Shown piece after piece: positions 1 through 13,109 of a stretch of 64,000 nucleotides of DNA (position 1 is the stretch's first letter; each line of letters opens with the position of its first letter). Source of the stretch: Hedera helix (Eukaryota > Streptophyta > Magnoliopsida > Apiales > Araliaceae); assembly GCA_947179155.2 (NCBI GenBank), contig OX359270.1, forward strand, positions 22,229,056 to 22,293,055, in the 5' to 3' direction. The notes beneath the pieces are model-generated. The model saw nothing but the letters and a program-made list of their open reading frames with translations, made no database searches and was not told the DNA's origin. Position numbers and translations under genes: made by a program.

Positions 1-941
1 ACCTTAATTTTCCCCCTCTTAAATGTAAAGAATTATATGAAGTATTCTTTAATACTTGCAACAGTATAAGTAACCCTAATTTATAATAAGATCTCTTTTA
101 TTTATAGACTTACACAACACTCCTAAACTCTTTAGGAGTATGGTTTTAATTTAACTCCTAATCTAATTAGGAACTAAATTAATTATTATAAGAATTATAA
201 TTCTTAAACTATTTAGGAGCTTAATTATTTATAATAATACTTCTATTTATTAATCAATTCCTAAACAATTTAGGAATTAAATAAGACTCCTCTTATTATT
301 TTATAATTAGTATTTTCAAAATACTTAATTATAAATAATTAATAAGCTATTCAATTTATTCTATTACTATAATATAAATTAAATATACTTAATTTATAAT
401 TACTATTATGCCATCTACTTATAAAATAAATATTTCTCTTTTATGGTGTGACCCTTAAGGTTCAAAATTAAGGCGGAAGTAGAATAAATAAATTAGAATA
501 ATTTTAATATTATTTATAATAAATTAAACTTCTTTAATTTGTATATAATAAATAAATATTTATGCTATATTATGAGGGATACCTATAAGCATATCATGAT
601 TATCCAAATAATATGAATTTCAACGTTTAATCACTAAGAACCTATTCTGTGAATAGTTTACCATACAATTCAATCCTTCTATCACACAATGTCTCATAGG
701 AAAACATGAAATTTCTGTCAAGTCTTATTTTATTTGATCATATGCATTTTAATTCTCAAATACATAACTCTTTTTAATGTAAATTAGAAACTTCTTTCTA
801 ATTTTCATTTCACATTGGCCAATGATTTCTGAGTTGCCATATATCGAATTACATAGGAAATTCTCTCACTTTATTAGAAGTGTTAAATTATTTGTTGATC
901 ATTCACATATCTCCATGTATAACTTATTATACTCGAACATA
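1..941 (-). repeat. copia left (3') LTR, outer part; continues at 28009
   Basis: Closely similar to the right LTR (about 38255-38540 and 47303-47802) and, reverse-complemented, to the solo LTR at 29497-31398. AT-rich with repeated AATTTAGGAA-type motifs. The TATTTATA at 99-106 reads TATAAATA on the minus strand and lies where the other copies keep a TATA box. The terminal TGTTGG end lies before the window start. The CACTA element interrupts this LTR after position 941 and leaves ATA (939-941) repeated at 28009-28011. Confidence 0.85.
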
Positions 942-957
942 CACTACAAAAAAATGG
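942..957 (+). repeat. CACTA left terminal inverted repeat
   Basis: CACTACAAAAAAATGG, perfectly matched by the reverse complement at 27993-28008. Preceded by the target duplication ATA. Confidence 0.93.
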
Positions 958-1690
958 CAATTTGGCAACAATGCGTTTTCATTGCTAAAGGTTTAATATT
1001 TCGTTGCTAAAGGTCTTTTGCAACGAATTTTAGAGCGTTGCAGTTTTCGTTGCTGAATGAGCGTTGCTAATTATTCTGTGACGAAATTATTTTGAACGTT
1101 GCAAAAAGTGAAACATTTAGCAACGAAACTTGAATTTCGTGCAAAACCATAGATCATTTAGCAACGAAAAATTCTGTTGCCAATTTATTTAGAAAATGTT
1201 GCTAAAAACCAATTTTCGTTGCAAAAGCCTACTTATTAGCAACGAAAAACATTTTTTCTTTACCAACGAAAATGAACTTTCATTGCCCTTGATATACTTT
1301 TGGCAATGAAATTTGGCGTTGCTGAACAACTTGATAATTGTTGCTTAAACTTGTTTTTGTTGCTAATTGTGTACTTTTTAGAAACGATTTTCGTTGCTAA
1401 ATGTACACAATACATCAGTCATATATTATTTTGCAATGAGATTATGATCAATTAGCAACGATAATATGCGTTACAGATTAATTTTAAAGAGCAACGAAAG
1501 TTGTCGATTAGCAACGACACTATATGTTGCTGTTCGCTTTTTATTTCCAACGAAAGTTGATGTAATTTGCAACGAAAATTGATATGCTTTGCAACGAAAG
1601 TTGATTTGATTTACAATGAAAGTTGATTTAATTTGCAATGATATAAATGTTGCCTTTGTTTCAACAATATCCTATTGTTTAACGAATGTC
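958..1690. repeat. CACTA left subterminal repeat region
   Basis: Around twenty copies of a short motif, GCAACGAAA or its complement TTTCGTTGC, occur in both orientations with variants such as CGTTGCTAAA and AGCAACGA. Clustered short motifs in mixed orientation near the ends are the known binding sites of the TNPA-type protein in En/Spm elements. The same motif family occurs at the other end. Confidence 0.8.
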
Positions 1691-1858
1691 GAATTATTTT
1701 ACAAACAAAATAAATCCGGGCTCAATGACTATAATTATTGATTCATTACATAATCATTCATTACCTTTACAAATAATTACCATCCCACATTTATTCAATC
1801 AATTATATATCTACATATATAGAGAGAGTACACTTCTTATAGTAAGTCATAGATGTAA

Positions 1859-2010
1859 GAAACCTAAAGTGCTCTCCTGCTCTACGTGTAGCTCGTATGC
1901 CTTCAGATCAAATAATCTCCAAAACAACAAAGTGAAGGAGTGTAGTCTGTTGCCAGTTCTAAGAACAGCTGCTAGGAGTTTTAGGAACCAACCTGCTATT
2001 TGAATGTCCA
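1859..2010 (-). pseudogene. Formin FH2-like coding fragment (possible capture)
   Basis: The minus-strand reading includes FLKLLAAVLRTGNR, which closely resembles a conserved helix of the formin homology 2 domain (family pattern FLKLLEAVLKTGNRMN), the actin-nucleating part of formins. After this the reading (LHSFTLLFWRLFDLKAY) no longer follows the family, so the fragment is short, degraded or joined to unrelated sequence. It lies just inside the left subterminal repeats of the CACTA element, where captured host exons are often found. The match rests on about 16 residues, so chance or a different helical protein cannot be excluded. Confidence 0.4.
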
Positions 2011-2301
2011 AAACTATATTATTTACAGTCATTCAAGCAACATTTTTGGATGTTAAGTTGACTAAGTTATAGTAGTAAGTAAAGGTTAAACAAAAAATCT
2101 TAGATGATCAATATACTTGATAAATGTAGACTAAAGTGGATTAAATGGATGAGATATAGCTTGCCAATTATAATTTTGTCATGCTATAAAAGATGAGGCA
2201 AGACAATAGGTTTATTAATATACCATTGAACTGTTGAAGTACTTATAGAACTCAAAGCACTCACTGGCTTTAATTAGCATCAGCAAAATTAAAGTACTTA
2301 C

Positions 2302-2358
2302 AGAACTCAAAGCACTCACATAATCACAAATCTCAACTTGCTCCAATGTGTTAAGCAC
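2302..2358 (-). pseudogene. Exon-like segment of unknown gene
   Basis: On the minus strand a TTTTTTGCAG acceptor is followed by 57 open bases (VLNTLEQVEICDYVSALSS, phase 0) and a GTAAGT donor. Part of it is repeated just to the left (about 2242-2264), so a short tandem duplication has occurred. No protein family is recognised. It has the same orientation as the formin-like fragment and the small ORF at 9546-9713, which would fit capture of one or more genes on the minus strand, but this is inference. Confidence 0.3.
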
Positions 2359-4510
2359 CTGCAAAAAATAAATATAAATTATTATAAGGCATAAACATTA
2401 TCATATCAACCAAGTGTCAAGGAACAAAAGTAATTAAAATAACATACAGATCATACTTTGAACTAAACTTCATTTGAATCACAGATAATAGACACAAAAA
2501 CTTAATAGAGGAGTCTTTTTATCTGCATATTCATGCAGTTGAAGAGTTCAAATTGGTTCCTAAATAGTAAAAAGAAAATAAAAGAACTATTTCTTTCATA
2601 CAATTGTTATTCAAGAAAGCTTAACTTCTTTTCTTACATTGGCTTCCTTAACAAGTCAAATTCATAATACTGAACAACAAAACTTTGCTTATATGCATGA
2701 GACACTGAAATAGTTCATTAATTCAAATAAAATAAGAATTGACAAAATCATCCAGTAATACTAAATTTGAGTTAGGTAAATCAAAAGCACTGCAAAATTA
2801 GCAGACTGATATCTTTACAAGCGCAACAACGCAAAAAATAGTCACTACATGATAAAATATACTTCATATTATGACAGTTTCAAGAAAAACAAACAAACTC
2901 CTGAAAATAGAGAATACAATTATGTTGACAGATCAGACCTGAAATTTGATCGGTATGATGCTTGTGCCTGTATTAAACTCTTCATTACACTACCCATTGG
3001 AATAACAGAACATAAGCATACCATATAGGAAACATTACTATATTAATTTTGTGACACAAATAGTTATAATGCAGAAAATATGTAATCTCACTTTAATGAT
3101 CTACCAGTAAAAAGATTATGGTGTAATCAATACACAATGAAAAAAAGGAATGAAAGAAAAAGTAGACATATTATCCTATTCCATAGTTGTGTAGTTAATC
3201 ATTTAAATGAATGACTGCCATTGTTGAATCAAACCACTTCATTGCAAAACAAATTGTAATGAATGCAGAAACAAAACTCAAAATTGTAAAGAAAGCACTA
3301 TACAAATTGTAATCAGTAGACGACCAACCATGCCAATAACTCCATTCTAATTGTGGACAAAGGAAGAAACATGAAGGAATCACAAACTCATTTCGAAGCC
3401 TAAAGCTTTATTAAGTGCATCTAAAAAACTTCAAAATCTCAACAATTATATTGTTTTATTATTTGCATATGCTCAGTTGTGGTACGGGACAAGACAATAT
3501 TTTATGAAATGACAACAGAACTTCAACCAGAAAGAAAAATAACTTAAGCTGAAAAGTTCATGAATTTTCTGTCAATAACTCCAACCTACTACACAAAATC
3601 TACCAAAAGAACCCTAAATAGAATGTTCCAAGCAAACTTTTCCTTAAAAAATTAAGCATAATAACTATTATTAATTAAAAAAACCACAGAAAAAAGTTTG
3701 GGGAAAACCAACATTTTTAAGCAAGAGGTGTATGCTAGAAAAGCTAACTGGTGTCTAGAAGAAGGAAATAATTTATTAGCCATGTAGTGACACATGAGGA
3801 TCAATAATGCTACTAACAAACCAATTTGATGAGGAAAAGAGTACTTTGGAATAATCAAAAACTGCCCTTTCTGCAGAGTATGTCCATCTCCATTATTGTT
3901 GAATCATCTCCTAGTACATGCTACATAACACTGAATTGGTATTCATGAACTAATATGAGAAGGTTGTAACCTTGAAACAGAGAATTACTCATGTAACCAA
4001 ATGAGCGCATTGTAAATGTCAAATTTGTAACAATACGGGGTAATTTCATAAATTGTCAGAAAAAATCAATAAATGAAACTTTAAAAATGTTTTTGTAGAA
4101 ACTTTGATGTAATTTAATTTGGTCATACATGTTGAATGTTGTCATCTAATTTACTCTATTTTAATAATCATTTTATGATAATTAAATTAAAATACAAAAA
4201 GTCTTCGTCCTTCACTACGCAAGACCATACTAGCAATTAACAAATTATATCAATACACAGCCGAAAATGTTAACCTGTGTCCACAACTAATAAATTATAT
4301 CAAACGCTTTGGATGATTCTACAAAATGATCGGATGACTGGGGGAATAGTGCAAGAAATCTACCTCACTAACAATTACGAAATATTTTATGAAATAGAGT
4401 TGGATAGAATTATAAAAGGGTCACTAATACTTCTCCACAACTAAAAAATTGGCATCACAATATTAATCATTTTCCTATCAACAAACTACTGATCTAAACA
4501 TGAAAAGGGC
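2359..4510. other. CACTA interior without recognisable gene
   Basis: AT-rich intron- or intergenic-like DNA of the CACTA element. Open frames here (for example minus-strand 3195-3383 and 3652-3858) lack family motifs. No tRNA-like fold or repeat array was seen. Confidence 0.5.
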
Positions 4511-4514
4511 ATAC

Positions 4515-6909
4515 TGTAACGACCCCGAAATTCGACCAACTTTATTCCCTTAAATTTTGTATTTATGATACATTATCTTTCTTACGTCCAAATTTCGGTC
4601 CGTTAATAAATCTTTAATTACATTATTTAATCCCTTGATTGATTTTAAAATTCATCAATTACCAAATTTTTGGTATAGATTTTTTTTTTCCGTATTTTCT
4701 TAATCATTGTCATTGTATTAAAATATTTGGATATTTAAATTCTTACATTTCGATCCTAGTCCCTGGATCGTAACCTTTACTTTTTCTTTTATTTTCTTGT
4801 ATCATAAAGCTCGGCATTCAAATTTTAATATCATTCATATCCATACAAATATTCCTTGTTTCATGATTCATCATCAAATATATAATAGTCTTTATCATAA
4901 TATTCATGTTGAACAATTTCAGTTCACAATTTAACTATATACATCATATTCAGATCCCACTTATCTGTACATATAGCATATCAAAGTAACTTGGCAAATA
5001 TATTCACATTGAATCATAATATAAACATATAATAATAACGTTCACAACCTTTTAGGAAAATCCGTCTCAACATATAATCTGATATTCTTGAAATTCATTT
5101 CTTTCCTGAAAAAATGTTTATTAAGCAAGAAATGAGCACAACGACTCAACAAGTTCAACAGTTTATACTTCACGTAGCACATACCTTATCATGCTTGGTG
5201 TATGTTATGCATTACATGTTGTGCCTCTACTATAACAATATATCTCATATCATTGCACAAAGTACACATAGTCGCCATATTATTCACAGATCACATAACA
5301 CATAATTTATATGCATTTAATAAATATTATCATATCATAAGAGTCAACATTTAACATTTAAGGACTGAAGAACTTGCCTGTCGTCCAATTATTTAAATTG
5401 ATAGCTCAAACCCTTAACTCGATCAACCTTCCTTGGCTTGAAATTCTTTCTCTAGGTGACACCAAATCTCTCCTTCTTGGTGGTGGCTATGGTGGTTACG
5501 GTGGTGGAGGGTGGTGGCTTCAGCTGGAAGGAATATAGCAAGAGAGTGGTATTGTTTTGTTTTCTTTTTCTTTTTCTCTTTCTTTTCCTCTTCTACCTGT
5601 ATTTATATATATATATATTGCTTGGGTGTATAAATAAATTTTAACTCCCATTTCAATTCCACCGCTTCTCTCCATTCGGATAAGTCCCCAAAAATAAATC
5701 ATGCAAAACTTACTTATTTAACACCTTTCATAATTAATTTGTGTAATAAATATTTTATATAATATATATAAAATATTTATTTTAATTTACCAAAAATCAT
5801 AATTTGATTTATACATAATATTTATACCCTTTTTTGGTACTTTACTTGACAAATTTTGTACACACATAATGACATGCATGTAGTTATCTGAGATAATTTA
5901 TACCTCCAAAAATTATAAAATAATTCATATAACTTATAAAAATTATTTTTCATAATTTTTCACTTCGTAATTTGGACAACATGTTACATTAACATGTTCA
6001 CATTTTCGAAATATTATCCTTTATAAAAATCATAATAATTCTATTATACATAAACATAATTTTTATTAAATTAAAACATTCCTTTTTCCTCATTTAATTT
6101 CATTTGTTTACATTTCACATTAATTTCTTTATATATAAATTATATAATTTAATATTATATAATTTATATAATTACATTCTCCTTTTAAATAATTCCTTAA
6201 ATTCTTCCATAATTATCAATTAATATTTATTAACTCTCTCATTATTTTAATTCTCTTATATAAATTATATAATTATCCTTATATAATTTATATAATTATA
6301 ATTTCCTTTATACATCACTTTAATTTTCTTATATAAATTATATAATTTATTATTATATAATTTATATAATTACATTTTTTTCTCAATTAATTTCTAAACT
6401 TCCTCCATAATTCTTGATTAAATCTAAAATCAATAATCACAATTTCACTAATTTCCTCATTACCTTTTTATAATTTTCGGATTAATTTAATTATTAATCC
6501 CTTAATTTCCATAATTAATGAAATTGATAATTTATCAATTAAACATGCACATATATATATGCAAATAAATCTATATACATATCTATTTCATATATCTCAC
6601 TTTACCACGTAACACTATTAACAACAATTTCTATACCTCCACAATAATTTAATTGTACAATTTATTGTACCTTTATATAGAATTTCTCTTATTCTTCATA
6701 AATTGTTTCCAAAAAATTTATTTAGTTTTTTATTTATTTTAAATCCACACAATTCATCACCATCTTGGTACATATTTAATTTACTAATTAAATTCCTTCA
6801 CACACTTTAAATTACTTATATCATAAATAATTTAAACAATTTTGATAATTTATCAATTAAATTCTCATTTAATATTATTAAAGAAATCTTGAAAATTCGG
6901 ATCCTCACA
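4515..6909 (-). mobile_element. Solo LTR, probably Ty3/gypsy, minus orientation
   Basis: Begins TGTAACGACCCCG and ends GGATCCTCACA, with the 4-bp direct repeat ATAC at 4511-4514 and 6910-6913. Read on the minus strand it starts TGTGAGGATCC and ends GGGGTCGTTACA, the style of termini seen in plant chromovirus LTRs such as the Del/Tekay group. A minus-strand TATA box (TATATATAAATA) lies around 5599-5614. There is no internal domain or second LTR nearby, so it is best explained as a solo LTR left by LTR-LTR recombination. The AT-rich half (5700-6890) contains many AATTATATAA-type palindromic runs. Confidence 0.75.
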
Positions 6910-6913
6910 ATAC

Positions 6914-9545
6914 CATGGAAAACAGAAAATAAACAAACAAATAAATAAATAAAATAAAATAAAGTAACCAATTATTAGCAAAAATCAACTTTTAGTCCTC
7001 CGGTGTTCAAGCATTAATGGTATGTGTTCTTCCCAGATGGATATTTTGTTGTACTTAGATATTTTGGTTAAGACTGACTGAATGTCATTTAGTTTTGAGG
7101 CTGTAAGTTTTGATCATGTAAGTCAGAGTGGTAATTCTGTGGATGGACCAACAAAGTTGGCCATTAATTTGGTTTTCATACTTGCTAGTTGGAAGAAATT
7201 CATCAAGTATTAACCTGCAGCAAGCTCAACCCAAATCAGTAATACTAATGTTTTTTATACTTGCTAGACATTATTGATGTGATGATACATTAACTTGCAA
7301 CAAGCTCAACCTAAATCATTCTAAACAAAAACAAGCGTATTAAACTAATTTTCAAGGTTAATGATACATTAATCCCTGCAACAACTCAAGGTTAACTAAT
7401 TTGTTGCTTCATTAAACTAATTAATGCCCTAATAAGATGTTACTAGCACATTATGTAGGTAGGTAGGTAGGGGGAATCCTGGGAGAGAATATTTCATATG
7501 ACCCGTGATATAAACAATATAAATAAGCACAAAGATCACTGATAAAAATTACAAAAAAACTGTAAAGAACTTAAAAACTTAAACATTATCAACATCTGTT
7601 ACATCCTTTCTGGTAATATTCATAAAAGCTAATTGAGGTATGTAATAATAACAGTAATAAATTAAGAGTACAAAGAACTCAAAAAACAGGAGAATGCCTA
7701 TCTGTACTTGGTAGATGGAAAACATAGAAATTTGCCTTCTCGATTTTCTTTCATTAAGGTATATATGTTGTAAAAACAATAAAAATAACAATAACAATAA
7801 AAATTGCAAAATGTCTATTAGTAGTATTATAATATATTTTTATATAGGTTCATAGTTATTGGAAATACAGATACAAATTGCTCTTCTACCAAAATTGGCA
7901 TGCATTCCCTTCATCCCAAAATGCATGTTAATAGTACTCCTCCTTTCCATAAAACTAGCCTCACTTGCAAATTGGAGTAATTTTGTTCCATATATATATA
8001 TATAAAAAAAAAGTCTTTATTTTATTAACAGTAATATAACAGTCTTTAAATCTAATATTTTCATTGTTATGCAACCATTACTTAGTGACAAACAAACTGT
8101 TTCGAAAATAAATATGAAATACACACACACACACACACACACATACTTTTTTAAATGAAGAGAGTACATACAATTTAAATATACAAGTTCGAGGAAATTA
8201 AATTAAACAAAATCTATTCATCTAATACCAACTTTGTTCCTCTCTTGATTATTTAGACAACAATTGAAATATATATATATATATACAAGTTTGAGGATGG
8301 GAATGTGGGCGAGTATGATATCACTTGGACAGATGCTTAGTAGAAATTTTCTTAAACGTTAATATGTCATGTTCAGTCTTTTTTATCATGTCATGTAATA
8401 GTTAATGTGTCATAAATTTTATTTATGATCATGTTGTGTAATATGTAAATATCCTTTTGAACAACATAGGCCAAAAGGAAAATTTAGAAATTAGTCCATC
8501 TAATTTCTTGCATGCAAATATAATATCAAAAGAGAATTGAAAGACTCCAATAAATAACTTTAATGTCATTCATGTCAAAGATGGGAGATATGTCTATCAA
8601 ACCAATTACTGCATTATTAATGTACAGATAAACAGAAAAGGGTTGTCTATGTTATATACTACAATCAAAAGTCTGATCCCTAAGCTATGGAGTAAAAGCA
8701 TCACTCACACAGGAAGATCTAAAAACTAAGGCCCTCTTACCATATACATAGATTTTGTTCTTTTTTCCCTATTAATATGCTCACAGATCCATCATTATGC
8801 ATGAATCAAACAATATAGAATTTACGTTAACATGAACGAACTCATATCTGTTAACCCCCAATGTCAAATAACCACAAACAAACCCAATACTTCTATGGGA
8901 TAGTAAACTTCCAGAAAGCCATTGATGATCAGTGCAAAACTAAAAACTCAAAAAAATAAAAATTAACAAGTATACAAACAACATAACTTAGTCATATCAG
9001 TAATTTTTTCAATTAACTTCATCTACCTCAAATGTTAATAACCTAACAATCATGAACCAAAATATAAGTAAATGCATGAATAACCATAAACAAACACGAT
9101 TCAACCATCTCAAAATCTTCTATATTAACCCTGATACACCAATTCAAGACAACAAATTTAATCCAAACAAAGTACAAAAATTACATAACCAAAACACAGA
9201 TCCTAATATTATAACATACCCAAAATACAATAAGTTCCAATAGTGGGACATATAATAAATTAAAACAAAAGGGGTTCATGGCAGTGTTACAATTGTGATG
9301 AAACATAGCAAGAGAGATCACGAAACTAAATAGTTTCATATAACTAATTAATTACATATAACTTGCACGATGAATTTCAAGATAATTATGGCTAAAAGAG
9401 CAATCTTGGGGAGAAATTCAACAAATAATCAAATAATAATCAAGCTGCAAATCAAAAACATAAAAAGTTTTTGAAGACATTAATAATAAAGCTGCAAATC
9501 AAAAAACATAAAAATTTTAGAAGATTGGAGTCTTATTAGGTTACC
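6914..9545. other. CACTA interior without recognisable gene; AC microsatellite
   Basis: AT-rich. Holds a GTAG tetranucleotide run near 7457-7470, a TA run near 7990 and an (AC)n run at 8121-8143. Two similar phrases (ACTTGCTAG and CAAGCTCAACC) near 7180-7320 indicate a local duplication. No gene was seen. Confidence 0.5.
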
Positions 9546-9713
9546 TTAGCATGCATCTTCACTCAACTTTCTACGAACTTCTCTCATGTTCACTCGATGA
9601 GCCGAATTTACTCCAGGTAGGAGCAGATTGTGTTTTAGAGCTAGATTGAAATGATATGTTGAAATTACTGGAAGAGGAATTCTGGTAATTGTAGCCTTCA
9701 CACTCGAATACAT
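9546..9713 (-). CDS. Small ORF, 55 residues, unknown; possible captured first exon
   Basis: An ATG (complement of 9711-9713) opens a 55-codon frame beginning MYSSVKATITRIPLPVIS and ending LSEDAC before TAA. The N terminus is rich in hydroxylated and basic residues with almost no acidic ones until the last quarter, as in organelle-targeting peptides. A GTAACC follows the stop directly and could be a splice donor, in which case the frame would continue in a lost exon. No family is recognised. It sits in the CACTA interior on the same strand as the other left-half exon-like pieces. It may be chance. Confidence 0.25.
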   Translation of the reverse strand: MYSSVKATITRIPLPVISTYHFNLALKHNLLLPGVNSAHRVNMREVRRKLSEDAC

Positions 9714-10383
9714 AAGCAACCATTTGTGTGAGAAAGGATTACCGATTTGGTGAAAAAGGGGTACAAATTAACCACCCAAGGTAGGGGAAAGAATAATTTA
9801 GGGAAAGAATAGAAGAGACTATACTGAATGAATGAAGGAAAAATAACTTTTGAAAAATAACTTTTTATCTGCCGCCTTATCCAAAATGTTTCCGCTAGTT
9901 TTTTTCTCAACTTCCCACTCTTTTGAATATTTAATAAAAGTAACAGTCTCTTCGTTTCATTAAAAAAAATTCTACTAGATTTATTTTCATTGGTTTAGAT
10001 TTTGAAATTTTATAAATTAATGTTGAGTTAGAAAATCTTCGTAAGAAAATTAGTTTCGACCAATACCATATTATTTGCCTAATTTTTTTTTTTATATATA
10101 ATCAATTACCCAAATAATCAAAAAAATAAATTGATTTCATTAAATTAAATATTGTTAAAATTCGTCTTACTTTATCTTTTTAATAGATAAGTATTAAGAA
10201 ATATAGTAAATTCTATATTATAAAGTATAATAATATTTTAATTCAAAAATATGACACAATTATTACCTTTTTAAAATTACTATAAAACGTTTTTAAATTC
10301 AAAATTAATATATATTCATTTAATTTTAGTCACTAAAATGAGCAATATTTTAAACTATGTAAAAAGTGTTACTAATTATAAAA
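9714..10383. other. CACTA interior, no gene seen
   Basis: AT-rich. The left part (9714-9910) could be promoter or leader of the small minus-strand ORF. Nothing else is recognised. It ends at the TTTAT target copy of the 11.3-kb LTR element. Confidence 0.4.
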
Positions 10384-10388
10384 TTTAT

Positions 10389-13109
10389 CGTTAGTTCCCA
10401 GAGGCACACAAGTGATCTAGAAAGGGGGGGGTTGAATAGATCTCTTAAAAACTTTTTCATTTTGTTTGCTTCAAAAGTTTATTACCAATTAATTCATTTA
10501 ATCAAGATTTGTTTGCACAGCGGAATATTAGTTTGAAAACTCCCCTTAAAGATTTGTAAAGTTTCTCCGTTGAATTAAGACTGTATTGAAGATAGCCTTG
10601 TGTCAAGTAAACTAATTTTAGCAGTTATATCTATCTATATATATATATAACAGAATGTAAATGACTGAATGTAAAAGACACCAGAGAGTTTTAAGTGGTT
10701 CGGAGATGAATAACTCCTACTCCACTCTTCTACTACAATGAGTAGGTAATCCACTAAGAATGGTTCATAAAGAAACCTTCAAGCTCATCACGCCTGGATG
10801 TGATCATTCCTGAAATGATATTGAGTTCGGCAATGATGCTTGACTTCTTTATATGCTCAATATCTTCTTGTGATCACCCACTGTGTTGCTGGGCTTTTGA
10901 ACTTCAGCTCCTTTGGTACTTGATAACTTCTCGAGACGAACTCCTGAGATGACTGTGAAGCTCTTTCATTTAGGTACTCAATTGTTCCTTCTTATCATAG
11001 ACTGTCTATAGCTTCTCGAGATGGGCTTCTGAGATGACTGTAATGCTCATTCCTTTTAGGTACTCAGTCACTTCCATATCTGTATCAAGTTGGCGTTTAA
11101 GCTTCTCTCTACTATGTGCCTAGCAGCTCTGAACACTTCTCTTGTAATAGAGTCATTTATCTCTATATCTCTCTCTATTCAGTGTTAGTGTTCTGATGGA
11201 TTGTAGAGTCCTTCAGCATATTCATTTTTTGTTTCACTCTACGATCGGTTGTTGTCTACTTTCATATCTCTTGTATTCTCAACAACAACCCTATTTCTTC
11301 TATGAGTTATTTTAGCCTTTATATCTTTGTGCATATTTTACCGTTGAAAGAAATCCCGTTGGTTTTATTTGGCTTTGTGCAGATCTTTAATATCTTCGAT
11401 GTTGACTTTCTTGCTGCTTGTGTCAGTGCTTTTCCCTTTTCTGACATGTTCTGATATATTAACCTGTAGCTCAGCTTTCTCTGAATTTATAGCCGTTGCA
11501 CTCCCAGAGTTGTTCAGCAAGGATTATTATATCCTTAGCTAATGATCTTCTGATTCATCAATAAATACCTTCCTTGACTTTTAGAACCAACTGTTCTGAT
11601 GCATTCACAGATGTCCCATTAGTCTGACTTTATTCACCATTTTCCTGAGCATTGGGTCCTGACTTATAGTTGTTTAGGCACAAAGTCGTCTGTGACTCTG
11701 ACATGCATATGTATCTTAAAAGCACTTAATCTCTTTCGAATCTGGAAGAGAAATACATTCTCTCTTCTCGCACCATATTGCAGTTATGATTCTTTGCTGC
11801 TTATTAAATTCGTAGAGTGATGTCTGCTCATTTGGACTCTACGAATTCAGCTCCACTCGTTACTTGAAGTATGTCGGATAAATGGTTGAATTGAAGCGAT
11901 CTTCTCTTTTACTCTGCGATCTTGCTGTTGTGTTCAGATCGTAGAGTTTGTCTGCAGTGCTTTGCGTTATGATTCCGTTCTACTTAGCTTGTCCTTCTGC
12001 GTTAGTCGAGAAGTTGCTGACTGCAGTGCTTTTTAGTGGAATCGTTGAGTTGTTCTCTTAATTGGCACATCCTCTATTTCTACTCAACAATTGTTCTATG
12101 TGTAGAAGAGTCTTCTGTATTGACTTTGACATCCAGCCTCACTCTATGATTTCTTCTAACTGTGCAAATCGTATAGTTCTAGTATGTGCTTGTTCTTCAA
12201 ATTTACTCTACGATCTTGCAAGATTGATTGTATCGTAGAGTACATTTATTCTCTGATACGCGTTAACTGCTGGCTAGCTTAGCTGACTGTTCAACGATCG
12301 TAGAAGTTCAGCTCTACGATTTGTACCTGATCAGTTCTTTAAATTTAGCTTGTATATTCAGCAGACCTCTTGCACATCTAACTCTCTTTGAAGATCGTAG
12401 AGTTATCCTGGTAAGGAGTCGTAAAGTTCACTCTACGATTTATACTGAATCGTTGAGTCTTCATTGCTTGGAATCGTAGAGTCCGTTCTACGATCATCTA
12501 CACTGAACAGATCTAACATAAGATCAACCTAACAGATTTGATTTTTTCTAACCAAGTCATTTCTTACATTATTACATCATTATATATCGAAAGGACTTTA
12601 CAGACTCTGTCATACATAAATACAGCAATGATACAATCTTATGCTACTCTGTTTATATCATACATCTTTTATGCAGAGTGACTCCTACTGAAAGATCAAC
12701 CTAACATTTCTGATCTTTAAAATCTAAGTCCTTTGTACACAAATATCTTTTAAAAAGGACTTTACAACATTTGAACCGGATAACTTTCATTTTCTTTTAT
12801 AAGACAAGATAGTTTTCAGCAAGATCATATTTGTGTCAAACAAGTGTCTGGATTTACAGTAATTAGACATAGGTAAAATATCATACACACATGATCATGT
12901 AGACACATAATTTGATTAACATATAATCACTTTGTCACTTAAGCACATAAGCATTTTCATAGTATCTACGCACATAATCACTTAAGCACATAAGCACATT
13001 AACACATAAGCACTTTGTCAGATACATTGACAATCAACCATGTAAGCACATTTACCACAATCATTTTTGCACAACAGTTATCATCATCAAATCAAAACAA
13101 CCTTCAACA
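10389..13109 (-). repeat. LARD 3' LTR (left), 2721 bp
   Basis: Starts CGTTAG (mutated from the TGTTAG seen at 18723) and ends TTCAACA. A G run followed by TTGAATAG lies about 35 bp from the start. Compared with the right LTR it lacks 237 bp, corresponding to 19130-19366. It contains many CTCTACGATC/GATCGTAGAG motifs, for example at 11237-11246 and 12206-12215. Confidence 0.92.

Noticed and set aside
5456..5644. Plus-strand ORF with Gly/Val and Phe/Leu runs resembling a membrane protein
   Set aside because: It lies within the solo LTR over a polypyrimidine tract; no conserved start context or family.
9698..9910. 70-residue minus-strand ORF
   Set aside because: Aromatic-rich translation of AT-rich DNA without motif; overlaps the likely leader of the small ORF at 9546-9713.
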